The notes beneath the pieces are model-generated. The model saw only the letters and a program-made list of their open reading frames with translations, ran no database searches and was not told the origin of the DNA. Positions 34,417-46,064 of a DNA stretch of 64,000 nt are shown here, in pieces. The stretch is taken from NCBI GenBank assembly GCA_015680685.1, contig MNCI01016050.1, positions 412,207 through 476,206 on the forward strand, written 5' to 3'. The position numbers and the translations under genes were made by a program. Every line of letters starts with the position of its first letter. The stretch's first letter is position 1. The stretch comes from Gnetum montanum (Eukaryota > Streptophyta > Gnetopsida > Gnetales > Gnetaceae).

Positions 34417-35093
34417 CATCATTTTCTAATCATATCTTTAGTCATATTATTTATTTTCAATGATGTTAGCTATTATGACTAGTCTTAGCCTTTGTTTATC
34501 TATGAGACATTTATTGTTATTTTACGTTTTGCTACATGGTATAGCTATGGCTATTCAAACTTCTATTTATTCTAGATATTTGTGAATTAAACTTGTGTAA
34601 GATTGTGTGACTTATGGATATAGGCTATGGAAATTTCACTTATTATCATTATATTTATTTTAATTTGGCTTATATGTTCTCGCATCTTTATTTTTATGCA
34701 TTCTATGTATTTCACGTTTACATTATGAGGTCACATTAGGCTACATTGGTTAGATCATGTGGATATATGAGCCTATTTGGTAAAGTAAAAGAAAAATGCA
34801 TATTAGACCATGGCAATGAAACGTAGACTAAGGAAAAATGGCTAAGAATAGGTTATGAAAATTTTGCCAGTTTTAGGCCATGGTGAGCCATTCATTTTGC
34901 TAGTTTTAGGCTATGACAAGCCCTGCATTTTGAAAGGGAAGAATAAATATAGGTAAAACATAGATTCCATGCTACAAAAGGCAAAAAAAATATAGAAAAA
35001 AGTAATGCAAATAAAATGATGCATGTAAAAAAAGGTTAAACAAAAGAGTATGCTACATGATTGTGGGAATAGCGTGAGTGAATAAGAAACATA
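34417..35093. other. AT-rich sequence, no gene seen
   Basis: Between the end of the antisense unit and the proposed splice donor. It contains short repeats of a GCCAGTTTTAGGC(C/T)ATG motif near 34867-34915. No domain recognised on either strand. Confidence 0.5.
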
Positions 35094-35096
35094 CAT

Positions 35097-36640
35097 TTAA
35101 TTGTGCAAGTGTTTGATAATCTTTGAAAGATTAGGAAAGGCGTAGGATCTACATTGAATAATCTTGTATTCCTCATTTTCTTTATTGAACACATTGAAGG
35201 GGAGCTCTTTCCATAATGCATCCATGGTTTTGTTATTGTTTGTTTGGGCCTCTTCCACTATATCAGGCCTTTGGACTTCATTTTTGATAGTAGGTGTTTC
35301 TTCTTGAAACTCTACCTTAGATCCTTGTTCTAGGTCAACATGGTTGACCACCAAGGGAACTGCACTATCATTGTGGATAATTATTTGACCTTCCTCATAA
35401 GGCAAGTGAACTTCTTGGTGGATGGATGGGGAAACAACTTGTAATTGAGCTAACTAAAGCCTTCTTAGGATGAGATTGAATCTTGATGTCTCTTCCACCA
35501 CCAAGAAATTGGCTATTATGGGGAATTTCACCCTTGCTACAAAGTCCAAGGAAATTGATCCTTTTACTTCAACCTATGATCCATTAAAGTATTTGAGAGA
35601 AAAATTTGATTTATGTCAAGTGTTCAACAATGGTGTAAGGTATAACATTACTGGTCGTCCCATTGTACATGTGTACCCTAGGTACTTTGTATTATTCTAC
35701 TCTTATCATTATGAAGAGAGGGACATTGGTTGTCTTGCCATCTTGGGGGTTGGTCTTGATTTTGACATCAATAAACATCACTATTGTTGACTTTATTTCT
35801 TCCTTAGGTGAAGGTGGTACCATCACTACATGGATGGACTCTTTACTAGTAAGAATACCCTTGCTAATAGGAATAGAAGTCAACATTTTCACAAATGCCT
35901 TGCGGTGTGTAGTGGAGGTCATTACTAGGTTGTACAGGCTAAGGGATGTGCTTTTTTTATTTTAGCAATTATTTAACCTATTCCATGACATTGAGGAAGT
36001 CCTTGTCATTGATTGTCATTTTTTCATTTTTTTTGGCTTTGACTTCCTCCATGTATACTAGGATGTGAACTTCATGTTTAAGTGGTTGTGCCTTGGACTC
36101 TTTTCCCTTCCCATGTGGTTTGAAATCCTCCCATGTTTGACTAGTTAAAGTGCCCTAAGTGTTGGAGCTCATGGGGATGGATGAAATAGGAGTGGGCTTT
36201 GGTGGACCTACCTATTTCCATGCCTTAGCCTACTTGTTGTGTTTGTTCTTGGGCCTTAACAAAGACTTCTTACTTTGTTTCATTAGTGATTTCTTATTGT
36301 TGTGTTGCGAGGAAGTCATGGTGTTGGCCATCATAGGTGGATATTGCTTGGAAGGGGTACCCTAACTACAAAATTTTTCTTGGGAGACATGGGTGATGGT
36401 ATCCTCATAACAAAAGGGATCCTTTCACTAGTTAAGGTTGAAGAACCCATTTCATTACATGGTACTTGAATCAGAAATGGTTCCCATGTAGATCTTGAAT
36501 TGTTGCTAACATCAAATGTCGCTATGGTATAAGGGTTGTTGTTGGCATTTGATAGATCCTTATAAACCTGCATGGATTGATTTTTTGGTTTGACTAAGTT
36601 AGAGCCATCAAGGGATGATTCCTTGTCATCTATCATCTTC
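35097..36640 (-). pseudogene. gag end and aspartic protease region of element D
   Basis: On the minus strand the C-terminal half of a Tat-type protease region is legible at about 35590-35340: a VEVKGSISLDF block, FLVVEETSRFNLIL and a VVSPSIHQEVHLPY block. These are the usual downstream blocks of the Tat protease. The Asp-Thr/Ser-Gly active site should lie near 35650-35700 but is not readable. After it, ALWKELPFNV and YKIIQCRSYAFPNLSK lead to the proposed splice donor. Several frameshifts occur. Confidence 0.6.
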
Positions 36641-36949
36641 TACAAGTCATCCTTGAGGGCTAAATAGAAATTAGTATTATGACCTAGCAGTTGTGATAGT
36701 GATAGAAATAATCAAGTTTGAAGTACATAGGCACCAACAAGTCATCCTTGGTTGCAAGAGTGAGATTCTTTATGATTTCACATAGTCTATCATCTTCTTA
36801 CAAGAATTCTTGGTTATTTGTTTATATTGAATTCTTCTACTCTTCAACAACTAATCAAGAAGCTCAAATGGTTTTATTGGTAGCCTAGTATACTTCAATC
36901 AATCATTCCTTTCAAAATTCAACCTCGTGTTGCCTAATGTAGAGGCCCC

Positions 36950-37900
36950 AGATGTTGATGGTTGATTGTTGCTGGTAGGGACCTTGGGTTTTGTTTTGGG
37001 GACTTACATAATTTTAGTCACTTTGGCCACAATGGCTATGGCTACATTGTTTTGCCTCCCCTTTTCCCTATCCTTCATATAGGTTGATTTTTATACACCA
37101 CATAGGTGAGGTCATGGCTAGCCTCAAAGACATCCTCTATGTTCTTGGTTTGAGAGAAGGATTGGTTGAGTGACCACAAGTCTAGATAGTAAAGTTTAGA
37201 CTTAATAAAGTCATTAATGACCTCCTTGAATATGGAAATAAAATGGGGTTTGGCTATGGATTCTAGAATGTCATTGAGAAGAACATTCCAGCATTGTATG
37301 AATTTTTGTACAGGCTCAAGGGGTTCTTGCTTGACCTTCATTAGTAGATCAAGAGTTGTGATGGATTTTAAGTTATACTTGAAATGGTTAACAAACTATG
37401 ATATTAAGTCCTCAAGTGAGGATATAAATTCTCTTGGTAATGCAAGGTACTAGTCCAAGGCTTTTCCAGTAAGGGACACAGGAAAGATCCATATTATAGT
37501 ATGTGTCTAAGCTTGCAATAGAAAATATTTAGAATGGAAGGTGATAAGGTGGATATTAGGATCACCTTCACCATTGTACTTAGTGAATTGAGGTATGGGG
37601 ATGCCCAAGGAAAGAGCTATCTATGGGATAGTAGTACTAGTAGGATTATCTTGATAGAAATCCATTATTTTTACTATCTAAGTTGTCGAAGCCTTGAGCT
37701 TTTGTAAGTCCTCCATAAGGTCTTGGATCATTTGAAATTCTTGATCTAGACCTTGGGGCATTCCCATGGGTTGAAATGTTTGTACAAATAATTGAAATAT
37801 GAGTTGAAAGGCTTGTGGCCTCAGGATGGGCTTCAGTACTAAAGGGAGAGATTAGGTCATCATGGTCATAGAGGAGCCAAATAAAAAAAAGGAGGTTTGT
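36950..37900 (-). pseudogene. gag capsid region of element D
   Basis: The minus strand shows a Retrotrans_gag pattern. A PIPQFTKYNGEGDPNIHL block near 37610-37555 matches the family's P-x-F-x-K-Y-D-G-x-x-D-P signature. It is followed by ALPREFISSLEDLI, FVNHFKYNL, and an LMKVKQEPLEPVQKFIQCW block beginning about 37344. It would form the particle shell. Stops at likely Gln codons break it. It lies in the expected place between leader and protease. Confidence 0.75.
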
Positions 37901-39655
37901 GCTAGGATTTCGAGAATGAAGGGGAAAAATAGTGTGTATGAACCTTGGATCACTTGGGATTCCATTGTCAAGTCCACTGGTATAGATAAGGGGTGGGCAA
38001 TGGTGAAGGCCATTAATGATGTCTACGTGGACTAAGGTCGCATGGCAAAAGGCATTGAGGAAAATAGGAAGGTTGTTTGGGATATAAATTTTTCTTGGTG
38101 GGTTGCTATGATAAGAATTGGTCCAAACATAGTAGGGTATATGAGAGATGAGGGTTGAGGCACCTCCCCCATGGAAGAGATAGGTAATGTCAAAGTAGGT
38201 GTAGTGGCCTAGGGAGCCAACTATTGGAAGAGGCTCCCTATATAGTTATTGGGTTCGTGCTCAACCTTGAACTCTTCAAGTTCCTCATGTTGGCTTACTA
38301 AACTAAGCTTCTCACTCTATTTATCCATCCCAATTATTTGAGATAGTATACACACATAAATGTCATTAAGTGGTATTTTATTGTAGGAGGAGGGTATGTA
38401 CTCCTTCCCATTTCAATGGATTAGCTCATATTCGCATTTAGCCTCAAGCTCCATTCATGGAATGAGGAGACTTTTTTGGATTCTAGCACAAATGAAGTTA
38501 TAGTGATCTTCATTTATAATGCCCCCTTAGTCTGAGTAATTGCCTATGCTTAGCCATGGTGGGGTCTTTTGAGTCATACATCCTCATAGCATCATGGTTA
38601 GATGCCATATTAGTCAAGTAGAGGAGCAAGATGGTTGATTGGCTAAAATACATAGTTATTGTTTTAAATTTGGTTTAATAAAATATATAAATAATCAATT
38701 AAATCAAAATTCCAGCAAGTGGAATTATTCAATATGCAAAAGGAGTATGGTTATGAAATGTTATGAGCTACAACTCCAAAATGTAGTGTAGGTTGCAATG
38801 ATAGGGATTGCACCCTACACTTGAGAATATACAATGGTTTTTTTTTTTTGAAAACACCAACTATGTTGGCTTTGCTAGTAGTGACTACACTAGAGAGGGA
38901 AAGAGGGTATAAGATGTTAACCACCATCTCACCCACTTATTCTATGTTGGGGTTTCCTCTCTTGGCAAGAATAATGTACGTTTCCAAAAATGTAAATGAA
39001 AAATTTTGTCTTTTCAAAGGCTATGTTGATGGGTAGAGAAGGGCCGACGATGACCTTGCTGGAAAATTTCATAGCAGGGGTGGGGGGTGGTTGTTGTAGA
39101 GAAACTTTGGCCTTTGGAACACACAAAGGCAGTGTTGATTAACAACCATGCTAGCTTCAAGAAGTCTAGAAATTGCTATAAAAATTTTCCTAAAACCAAA
39201 ATCACCTACAACTTCCATGTTGGATTTTGATGGTAGGGAGGTCGATTGTAGTGTTAGTTTCTCTTGCAGGTTTCCTAGTAATAGGACTTAAATGATATTT
39301 GTGTTGGAAGGAGGGGCCAACATTGGCCTTGTTGTGAGATTTCACAATAGGGGGCTTGGGTAATTGGAACAGAGCAATGTTGGCCTTTGAAACACACAAA
39401 GGCAAGCTCCACTAACAACTATGTTGGCTTTAAGAAGTCCAACAACTACTGTGAAACTTTTTTTGAAAATCCCAGTTATGTGTAAGCACAATGTTTAGTT
39501 TTTGTGGTAGGGAGATGAGTGGCAACATTGGTTTTCTTGTAGGAAAATTTTGATAACAAACTTTAAAGAATTTTGTGTAGATACAAGGTTTTAAGCTTGT
39601 AAAAAATACATGTAAAAATTGCAAAATAGGATTGGATGTAGAATTTGGATGGAGG
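37901..39655 (-). other. long untranslated leader of element D
   Basis: About 1.75 kb between the primer-binding site and gag, without recognisable coding sequence. The part next to the PBS is repetitive. Ogre-type elements have long leaders, sometimes with an extra ORF before gag, but I see no long open frame here. Confidence 0.5.
39041..39586. repeat. 273-bp tandem repeat in the D leader
   Basis: Two copies start at 39041 (GGGCCGACGATGACC) and 39314 (GGGCCAACATTGGCC). They share GGCCTTTGGAACACACAAAGGCA-like, ACAAC(C/T)ATG(C/T)T(A/G)GCTT and TGGTAGGGAG blocks in the same order. A degenerate partial copy may precede them from about 38850. Confidence 0.75.
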
Positions 39656-39672
39656 TCCTCCTTCTAGTGTTA
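39656..39672 (-). promoter_or_regulatory. primer-binding site of element D (decayed)
   Basis: The minus strand reads TAACACTAGAAGGAGGA next to the 5' LTR. It matches the E site TGGCACTAGAAGGAGGG except for three G-to-A changes, and has the same spacing to the LTR. This suggests D and E used the same tRNA primer. Confidence 0.6.
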
Positions 39673-39677
39673 GAAAC

Positions 39678-41083
39678 TATTGAACCTAGAAAATTTTATT
39701 ACTAGAAAATTGAAGGTCATAGGCATAGAATAGTTTTAGCCTTGGATCCCAAGAGCCTCCAAGAAAGGGGATCTAAGGTGTCCTAGATGGTCTATTCAAT
39801 CACCCAGTGACTTGAAAGACATAAATAGGGATAAATGAAATGCAAAAAAAATATTGTAGATTTGATCTAGGAAATAAATGTGCAAAATAAAACTATAATA
39901 ACTTCACATAGAAAATGAACTATGAATTTTATTACAATGAAATAATTGTAAATAAAAAAAGTTTAAAATGTGTACAAATAGTGATTGGATGCATATGGGG
40001 ATTGCCTTGGTGGAGTTTGAAGCTCATTAAAGCTAGTAGTCTAGCACTACAATCAACTCCATGATCTAGGTACTCCCCAACTCCTGAACCAAAATACCTT
40101 GCTGGTTCCTTTCATAGATTTGCAGTGTTGATCATAAGGGGGTACGGTGTGTGAAGGACTTTTACCAGAGGGAGAGGGTACTACAATGGGAGTCTTGATG
40201 CCCAAGTAGTCTAGCATTGCTGCAAAAATTCTCACACAAGCCTTAAGTGTTATAAAAATGGCTACAAGTTCCATGTTGAAGAATTGTCCAAAAGCTTTTT
40301 GTTTTCTACAAGATTAAAAAGCTTAGGAATTCAAAAGTGGTAGAACCCTTTTAGTGTATTTTAAGTGAGTTTATATAGACTATACGACTATTGAATTTTG
40401 GCTACAAATTTCTATCATAAATACTAACAGATTGGTGTTACATATAGGTGTGCTAGGTGTCTAATTTTAGTGTAGATGCTATTTTTGGTAAGTTTTGATA
40501 CCCTCAAGGCACTAAAACCATGTTGGTTATCAAAAATAGTAAATAGATTTTTTTTCATCCATGCTAGCTTCTCTCACCCATGTTGGCTTTCCAGTAGCAA
40601 TGCTAGAGTTGTGGAAGAAATGCTAAAATTTAATGAAAATAGAAACTTCTACCACTTAAATACTGGCCTTGATGTTGCAACATTGGTTTTATGTTGACTA
40701 TGTTGGCCATAGTTGAGGCAATGAAAGCGAAGCCTCCCAACACTGGGCATAGCTGCTTCTAGCTTAGTAAAGGTCATACCCCACACCCCCCCCCCCCCCC
40801 CCCCCGGCCACAAAACCCATAAAAATGCCAATTTTGGTAGTCCAAAAGGAATTTTTGACCATTATAAGCCAAAATATAGACATGGTATGACTTTTTTCAC
40901 TTGAGAATTAAGGCTATAACAACTTATGAGGAATTTTTTAGCCTCTAAAGTTAAAGTATATGAAATTGTATCTGATGGATTACAATATTCACATTTTACA
41001 ATGAAATTCTAGCCTTGGGTTTTATGGACTGAAAGTTATAATGCTAAAAAGGTTGCAACATGCATTTTCTTTGTGGTGTTTAA
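39678..41083 (-). repeat. 5' LTR of element D
   Basis: 1,406 bp, a direct repeat of 17005-18369. It contains a 20-base C run at 40786-40805 that the 3' LTR lacks (about 6 C there), so it is an expansion or sequencing artefact. ATGTTGGC-type motifs recur within it. Confidence 0.82.
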
Positions 41084-41088
41084 CAACT

Positions 41089-42107
41089 TGCTAGAGAATA
41101 AAAGACAAACAAAACAAATCAAGTGGATTACTACAGCCTTTGGAAGTCCCAAATTGGAAATGGAAAGATGTTACTAGGGATTTCATTGTAAGATTGCCAG
41201 TAACTAAAAAAAGGAAATGAATCAATCTTGGTAATAGTTGATCACTTATCAAAGATGGCTCATTTTATAGCTTTGAAGTCTAGAAACACAGTTGAGGAAG
41301 TAGCCCAAAAATTTGTGCAAGAAGTATTTTGATTACATGGGTGCTCAAAATCAATAACCTTGAATAGACATCCTAAGTTCATATTTGAATTTTGGAAAAA
41401 CTTCTTTAAGGAACTTTGGACCTAATTGAAATTTAGCATAGCATACCACCTTGAGATAGATGGTCAAACAAAAAATGTGAATCAAATACTAGAAGATATT
41501 TTAGAAAGCTTTGTCTAAAGTAAATCAAATACATGGAAGAATTTCTTGCATCTACCCAAATTTTCCTACAACAATAATTATTAAGGATTTATACATTGGA
41601 CACCATTCATAGTTGTATATGGATAAACTTGATGTACAACACTAACTTGGATAGATCCAACGTTAAGAGTAGAATGGAAGGAAGAAGAAATGAAAATAAT
41701 GAAAAATATTATTACAAGAGTTAAAAAAAATCTACAAGAAACCCAAGATAAATATAGGGACCAACATTAACTTAAGAAGGAATTACAAACTAGAGATTAA
41801 ATACTACTAAGAGTGAAATCCACTAGGATTTCCCTTAAATTAAGAAAATATGCTAGGTTGGCTCCAATATATTGTGGACTCTTTGAAATCTTAGGGAGAA
41901 TTGGTGAAGTAGCATATTGATTAAATCTTCCAACAATTCTAAGAATTCATGCAGTCTTCCATGTAAGTTTGCTAAAGAAATTTTATGAAAATGACATGTC
42001 TTAAGTGCTAAATTAGAATACTTTACCTCTGAGATCCAATGCCAACTTTGAGATCAAACTAATTGATGAGTTTTCATTTGGTAGGCCTCGACATCATATA
42101 CACAATG
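41089..42107 (+). pseudogene. integrase core and C-terminus of element A
   Basis: Continues from 17004 after removal of D. The second finger Cys is at 41089, followed by SSGLLQPLEVPNWKW and the core start VTRDFIVRLP (first catalytic Asp codon 41179). The second catalytic block reads LNRHPKF where the family has SDRDPRF, so the Asp is Asn. The third reads GQTKNVNQ where the family has GQTERVN, so the Glu is Lys. An HVSLLKKFY block near 41965 marks the normal C-terminal end region. C interrupts the sequence at 42108. Stops and two G-to-A catalytic changes make it inactive. Confidence 0.85.
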
Positions 42108-42510
42108 TGAGGGCCCCAACGTCATGTACCCGACATTAGAGCCAATAAGCGACGTTGGATATCTAACGTCGTCTCATCTGGGTTTGCCTATAAATATAGA
42201 ACTTGGGTGCTTAGATGAGGGGAGATGTAGAATGTATGAAGTAGAGATATAGTTTTAGTTTTGAATTTCTTTCCTTAGAATTATCATTCCCAGTGCATGC
42301 CCATTATGTGATGTTTGTAATCGTACAACACCTTTGTTTGAGTGTGACATACTTGGACATGTTACATGATAGACAATAAAGATCAAGAATACTCCCATCA
42401 TTGCAACATCCACTTAGATTATTATTGCTTTATTTACTACTTTTTTTAGTTAAATGTTTCCATTTATTGCTATTTACTATTCTTGTTATTAAGCAGAATG
42501 CGTACACCTT
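42108..42510 (+). repeat. 5' LTR of element C, left part
   Basis: Starts TGAGGGCCCC and matches 57168-57591 along its length (roughly 85% by eye). A TATA box TATAAATA lies at 42189-42196, and an AATAAAGATC poly(A)-type signal near 42375. U3 shows recurrent AACGTC/GACGTT words. It ends at the ACCTT target site of B and continues at 49538. Confidence 0.82.
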
Positions 42511-43297
42511 TGATGAGTGGCGAGGCACCCCTACACTCAACCATACGAATACGAGCATTACACATGCGATCAGGTCGAACTCCAAGGACCAAGTGCTTAT
42601 GTGCCCAAATGGAACACTTAAGGTTAATCAATCATTGTCTTCCCAAACTTACTTGTATTTTCACGATTGTATGGTCAAGTAAGTTTGAGGTATGTGATTT
42701 TTATGTCTTTTATCTTTTTATCGCCTATGCTAAGAGAGGAAAGGGTGAAGAGACTAAGTAACTAACTTTCAATAACTAAGCTTTAATCATCCTAGCATCA
42801 GTATCTGTTCCCACTTGCCATACACACCCTGAACCAGTGCAACACTACTGGGATTATCAAACACTATTCGTTACTAGGTTACCAAGCGTAGCACAAGTGC
42901 TCGAAGTGGTTGTACTGAATGAACTTAACTAGGAGAGTTGAGGGTTGAGAGAGATTAATTATCTAAGAAAGCATTTAAAAATTTAATAGTAATTAAATCC
43001 TATTTAGCTTAGTCCATGTACTACAAGGTTTATCAGAAAGTTCATCTTTATTGCCGTACACAAATGTGTGTTTAGGTATAATTTGCTCGAATAAAGATCC
43101 ATTCACTTTGAGACTCCTACTACGGGCACATGGAAATTATTCTATCTTTGGAATGGTAAAACTGCCAGAGTTTAGCTAAGGGTCTAGATCTAGATGATAT
43201 TACAAGGGAAATCTACCTCTTATTTATAGACAATGTGATGGGCTGTTATATCTCATACGTGATATCACAGAGGCCAATGCGATATCGCGTCCCATCA
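42511..43297 (-). repeat. 3' LTR of element B
   Basis: 787 bp, a direct repeat of 48729-49532. At its right edge (U3 start on the minus strand) it carries the words GTGATATCAC and GCGATATCGC, which recur in the other LTR as ATATCGCATA, GCGATATCAC and GCGATATCAT. Confidence 0.92.
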
Positions 43298-45527
43298 TAC
43301 CCTCATGACTAAATGAAAACTTGTCCTCGAGTTCCTTACAAAATATTGGGAAGGTATGGGATTATTGACTTGAATGACACTAATGGTATATGGGGTGACA
43401 TGTGAATAGATCATCATTATAATACATGGCAAAATTTAGTATTCATGACAACAAGAGTGAATACTATACATATTTGACATCCAGCCTTATTTGGCAGCTG
43501 AGAGAGAAGAGAGAAGAGAGAGAGAAAAGGAGAAGTCTGCTACTATCAACACCAAGATTGCACCTTTCGTTGTCCATCCATAAGCACATCATCAATCTTG
43601 TTCCTTACATAAATGTTTTAGCACCAGTCCATTCCAAGTGTTTTCTTTAGGTTCAATCCGTTGTTGTATGATTGCCATCTGCACACACCACACAACCTGA
43701 TATTAGCAAGGGTAAATGAATCACAATGCAGTTAATACCTTACCTCAATGTAAGGTCCCTTAGCTGAGTTGTGATATGGCTAATGTGGATATGGAGATAT
43801 AATATTGGTGACTACCTGAGGTGTAGGAATAGAGATTAAGAGAAAATTGAAAAAATTGGACCAGGACCCCCATGACTAAGAGCGAACCTCTAGTAGCGAT
43901 AGAATGAAAAAAGATAAAGAATAAGAAAGATGGAGAAAGAGAAAAAGAAATAATGGTCATGCCAATAAAATGGATGTTAAATATGGAAATGAACAAAATA
44001 AATGGTGATTGTGGAAATGTTTAAAGGAAAGAAATTAATGAATGCACCAAATAGGAATGCTAGTGGGTCCTCCCCAAAGCAGGCTCATGCCCTTAATGCC
44101 CTGACAATCCCACATTCAAAGAGTCCATAGGCTTTAGGAATTTCATTTGGAGACAAGATTTAAATTCTTAACCACAAGAGTTTACCAAAAAGAAAACAAT
44201 GCATCAACCAAAATATGGACTACTGATACAACCGACAATGAGGTGAAAAATGGAGAAAGAAGGATGGCAAGAAGAGAATGGAATGGAGTCTCAAGGACAA
44301 GGTGGTATACAACCCCTTGTGTATTAATGGTTAATGTGACTTAGTAAATGCCATTCCAAATCCAGCCTCAAACAAACCACATCCAATGACTTCGCATTAA
44401 TACATTTGGCCAATCCATCAATCCAAAGTAACAAGAATGCCTTCACCAAAGAGCCACCACCATTCCGACGAAACAAAAGAGGACAAAGTAGGAAGCGAGA
44501 AGGGCCTTAGTTAGAGGGAACATGTTTATTTTAGTTTCATAACCAATGCTTGTAGCCTAAATGATTATTTCTTCTAAGGGGTGTGCTTTGAATTATCACT
44601 GTTGTGTTTTTTTAGCTTTTGTGTGAGAACCACACCATGCAAAGACTTCTTGTTTTTATTAGCTCAGCTTCTCAATAATGGAATAGCATCAGAATGGTAC
44701 GAGAGACTCAAGAAGAAAACATCCAAGCACCCAAGAGAATGGTTAGCACAAGTGCATCAAATACCCTTGAAGTCACACCCTTTTCAATCCTTGAGTCCTT
44801 CCGTAGTTTGAGAAATGCCTAGTCACTGATTCGTTGATAGTTCTTATTATTGAGAAAGGGACTGTATAGTTCCAAGCCAAGAGAGATCATAGAAATTCAT
44901 GGATGCATGGATGATGTGGACTCATTTCCTACTATATCAAAAGAACCATACCTTAATATCAACATCATAACTCAAAGGTAAAATCCAAACATTAGCAATC
45001 AATGGCATACATTTCATACCATCTTCGGAGCACTTATTACATGACGAATCAAACAAAATAATCAAACACACAAAGACATGAAAAAGTATAAATGATGTTG
45101 TAAAACAAAAATAAGAAAAGTTAATGAAATTTGTAAAAAAAAATGTGTAAAACAAAAACTTAGAAAAGAAGCTGAGGGCCTCAAATGATTAGCATAGGTG
45201 GCCATCTCCCCCATGATTGAGTTGGAAGGGAGAGATCCAAAATAATGAGCAAGGTTGTCCTCTCTCAAATGTGCTAAGGGCATAGACCATTCTAGGTTCA
45301 TGATAAGGGTTGGTTAGTTGCACACAAACTAGTGTTCTCTTATCGGAGTACTCATTTGGATTTTCTAAGAGTTTCCAACCTTCCTCAATTGGTGGTTTCA
45401 GATTAAGGGTTGGAAGTTGGCAACACTCTTGCTCCAGTACATCTATGCTTTCTACGTGGGTGCAAGTTGGTTCCCCAGTTAGTTCCATGCATATTTGTGG
45501 GTTTCTCTCTTAATTAGTTGTCAATCA
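43298..45527 (-). other. non-coding 3' region of element B
   Basis: No gypsy domain on either strand, where RT, RNase H and integrase would lie in an autonomous element. A purine-rich GAGAGAAGAGAG stretch lies at about 43500-43530. An open minus stretch at 45488-45189 has an EEGWKLLENP block with a counterpart (PEGWQLLKIP) in element C near 53140, so some function may have been shared. Confidence 0.6.
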
Positions 45528-45679
45528 CTAGGTGTTCTCTTGTTGCGTGGTTGCTACATACATGCACTTTTGTATGTTAACTTCATGGGCACACCGGTTG
45601 CATGCAGGAGATGCTAAACATTCTTGTATGCCATCACCCTCTATATCACTGTATGTGATGCATGGAACCTTCTTCTTCT

Positions 45680-45731
45680 NNNNNNNNNNNNNNNNNNNNN
45701 NNNNNNNNNNNNNNNNNNNNNNNNNNNNNNN
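45680..45731. other. assembly gap, 52 N
   Basis: A run of N inside the protease region of element B. It is next to an inverted duplication that is probably a scaffolding error. Confidence 0.99.
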
Positions 45732-45741
45732 AACGATGTCC

Positions 45742-46064
45742 TCCACCAATCCCAAAGGAACGATGATGGACTGGTCCACCAGCTCTAAGCGAATATTGCT
45801 CTTCTTTAGTGGAGGTAGGTTCCAGGCTTATACATTTCCTGTAATATCAAGTTGACTCTGGAACCTGAGTCCAGAAGACCCTTATGTGGTTCATTCCCAG
45901 CAACTTGGAGGTAGATTAAGGGACTNATCTTCTGGACTCAGGTTCCAGAGTCAACTTGATATTACAGGAAATGTATAAGCCTGGAACCTACCTCCACTAA
46001 AGAAGAGTAATATTCGCTTAGAGCTGGTGGACCAGTCCATCATCGTTCCTTTGGGATTGGTGGA
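45742..46064. repeat. 137-bp inverted duplication bounded by n (assembly scar)
   Basis: 45742-45878 and 45928-46064 are reverse complements with about one mismatch. They are separated by a short unique stretch and an n at 45926, with another n at 46065. The pattern fits a contig end placed in both orientations. It duplicates the protease motif of B. Confidence 0.85.

Larger units (their letters stand above)
26015..35094 (-). other. putative 9-kb intron of element D between protease and RT
   Basis: On the minus strand the protease-linked frame ends at 35097 and is followed by GTATGTTTCT from 35094, a good plant splice donor. The RT-linked frame resumes at 26014 after a T-rich tract and TTTTACATAG. 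Between them lie about 9.1 kb without gypsy domains. A spliced region between protease and RT is described for Ogre elements, but it is much shorter there. A TAA sits 3 nt before the donor and could be a decayed CAA. An insertion of foreign DNA is the alternative. Confidence 0.4.
17005..41083 (-). mobile_element. Element D: giant Tat/Ogre-like Ty3/gypsy retrotransposon
   Basis: This minus-strand element is about 24 kb long, or about 19 kb without the nested G. LTRs lie at 17005 to about 18369 and 39678-41083. The TSD is CAACC (17000-17004) against CAACT (41084-41088). In element order it has 5' LTR, PBS, long leader with 273-bp repeats, gag, protease, a 9-kb interval, RT, RNase H and a second archaeal-type RNase H. 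No integrase is recognisable before the 3' LTR. The second RNase H and the KGQAIA block mark the Tat branch. The large size, tandem repeats and a possible intron between protease and RT resemble Ogre elements. LTRs differ by roughly 15% by eye, so it is old. Confidence 0.85.

Noticed and set aside
44937-45155. Phe-rich minus-strand frame in element B
   Set aside because: Low-complexity translation of AT-rich non-coding sequence.
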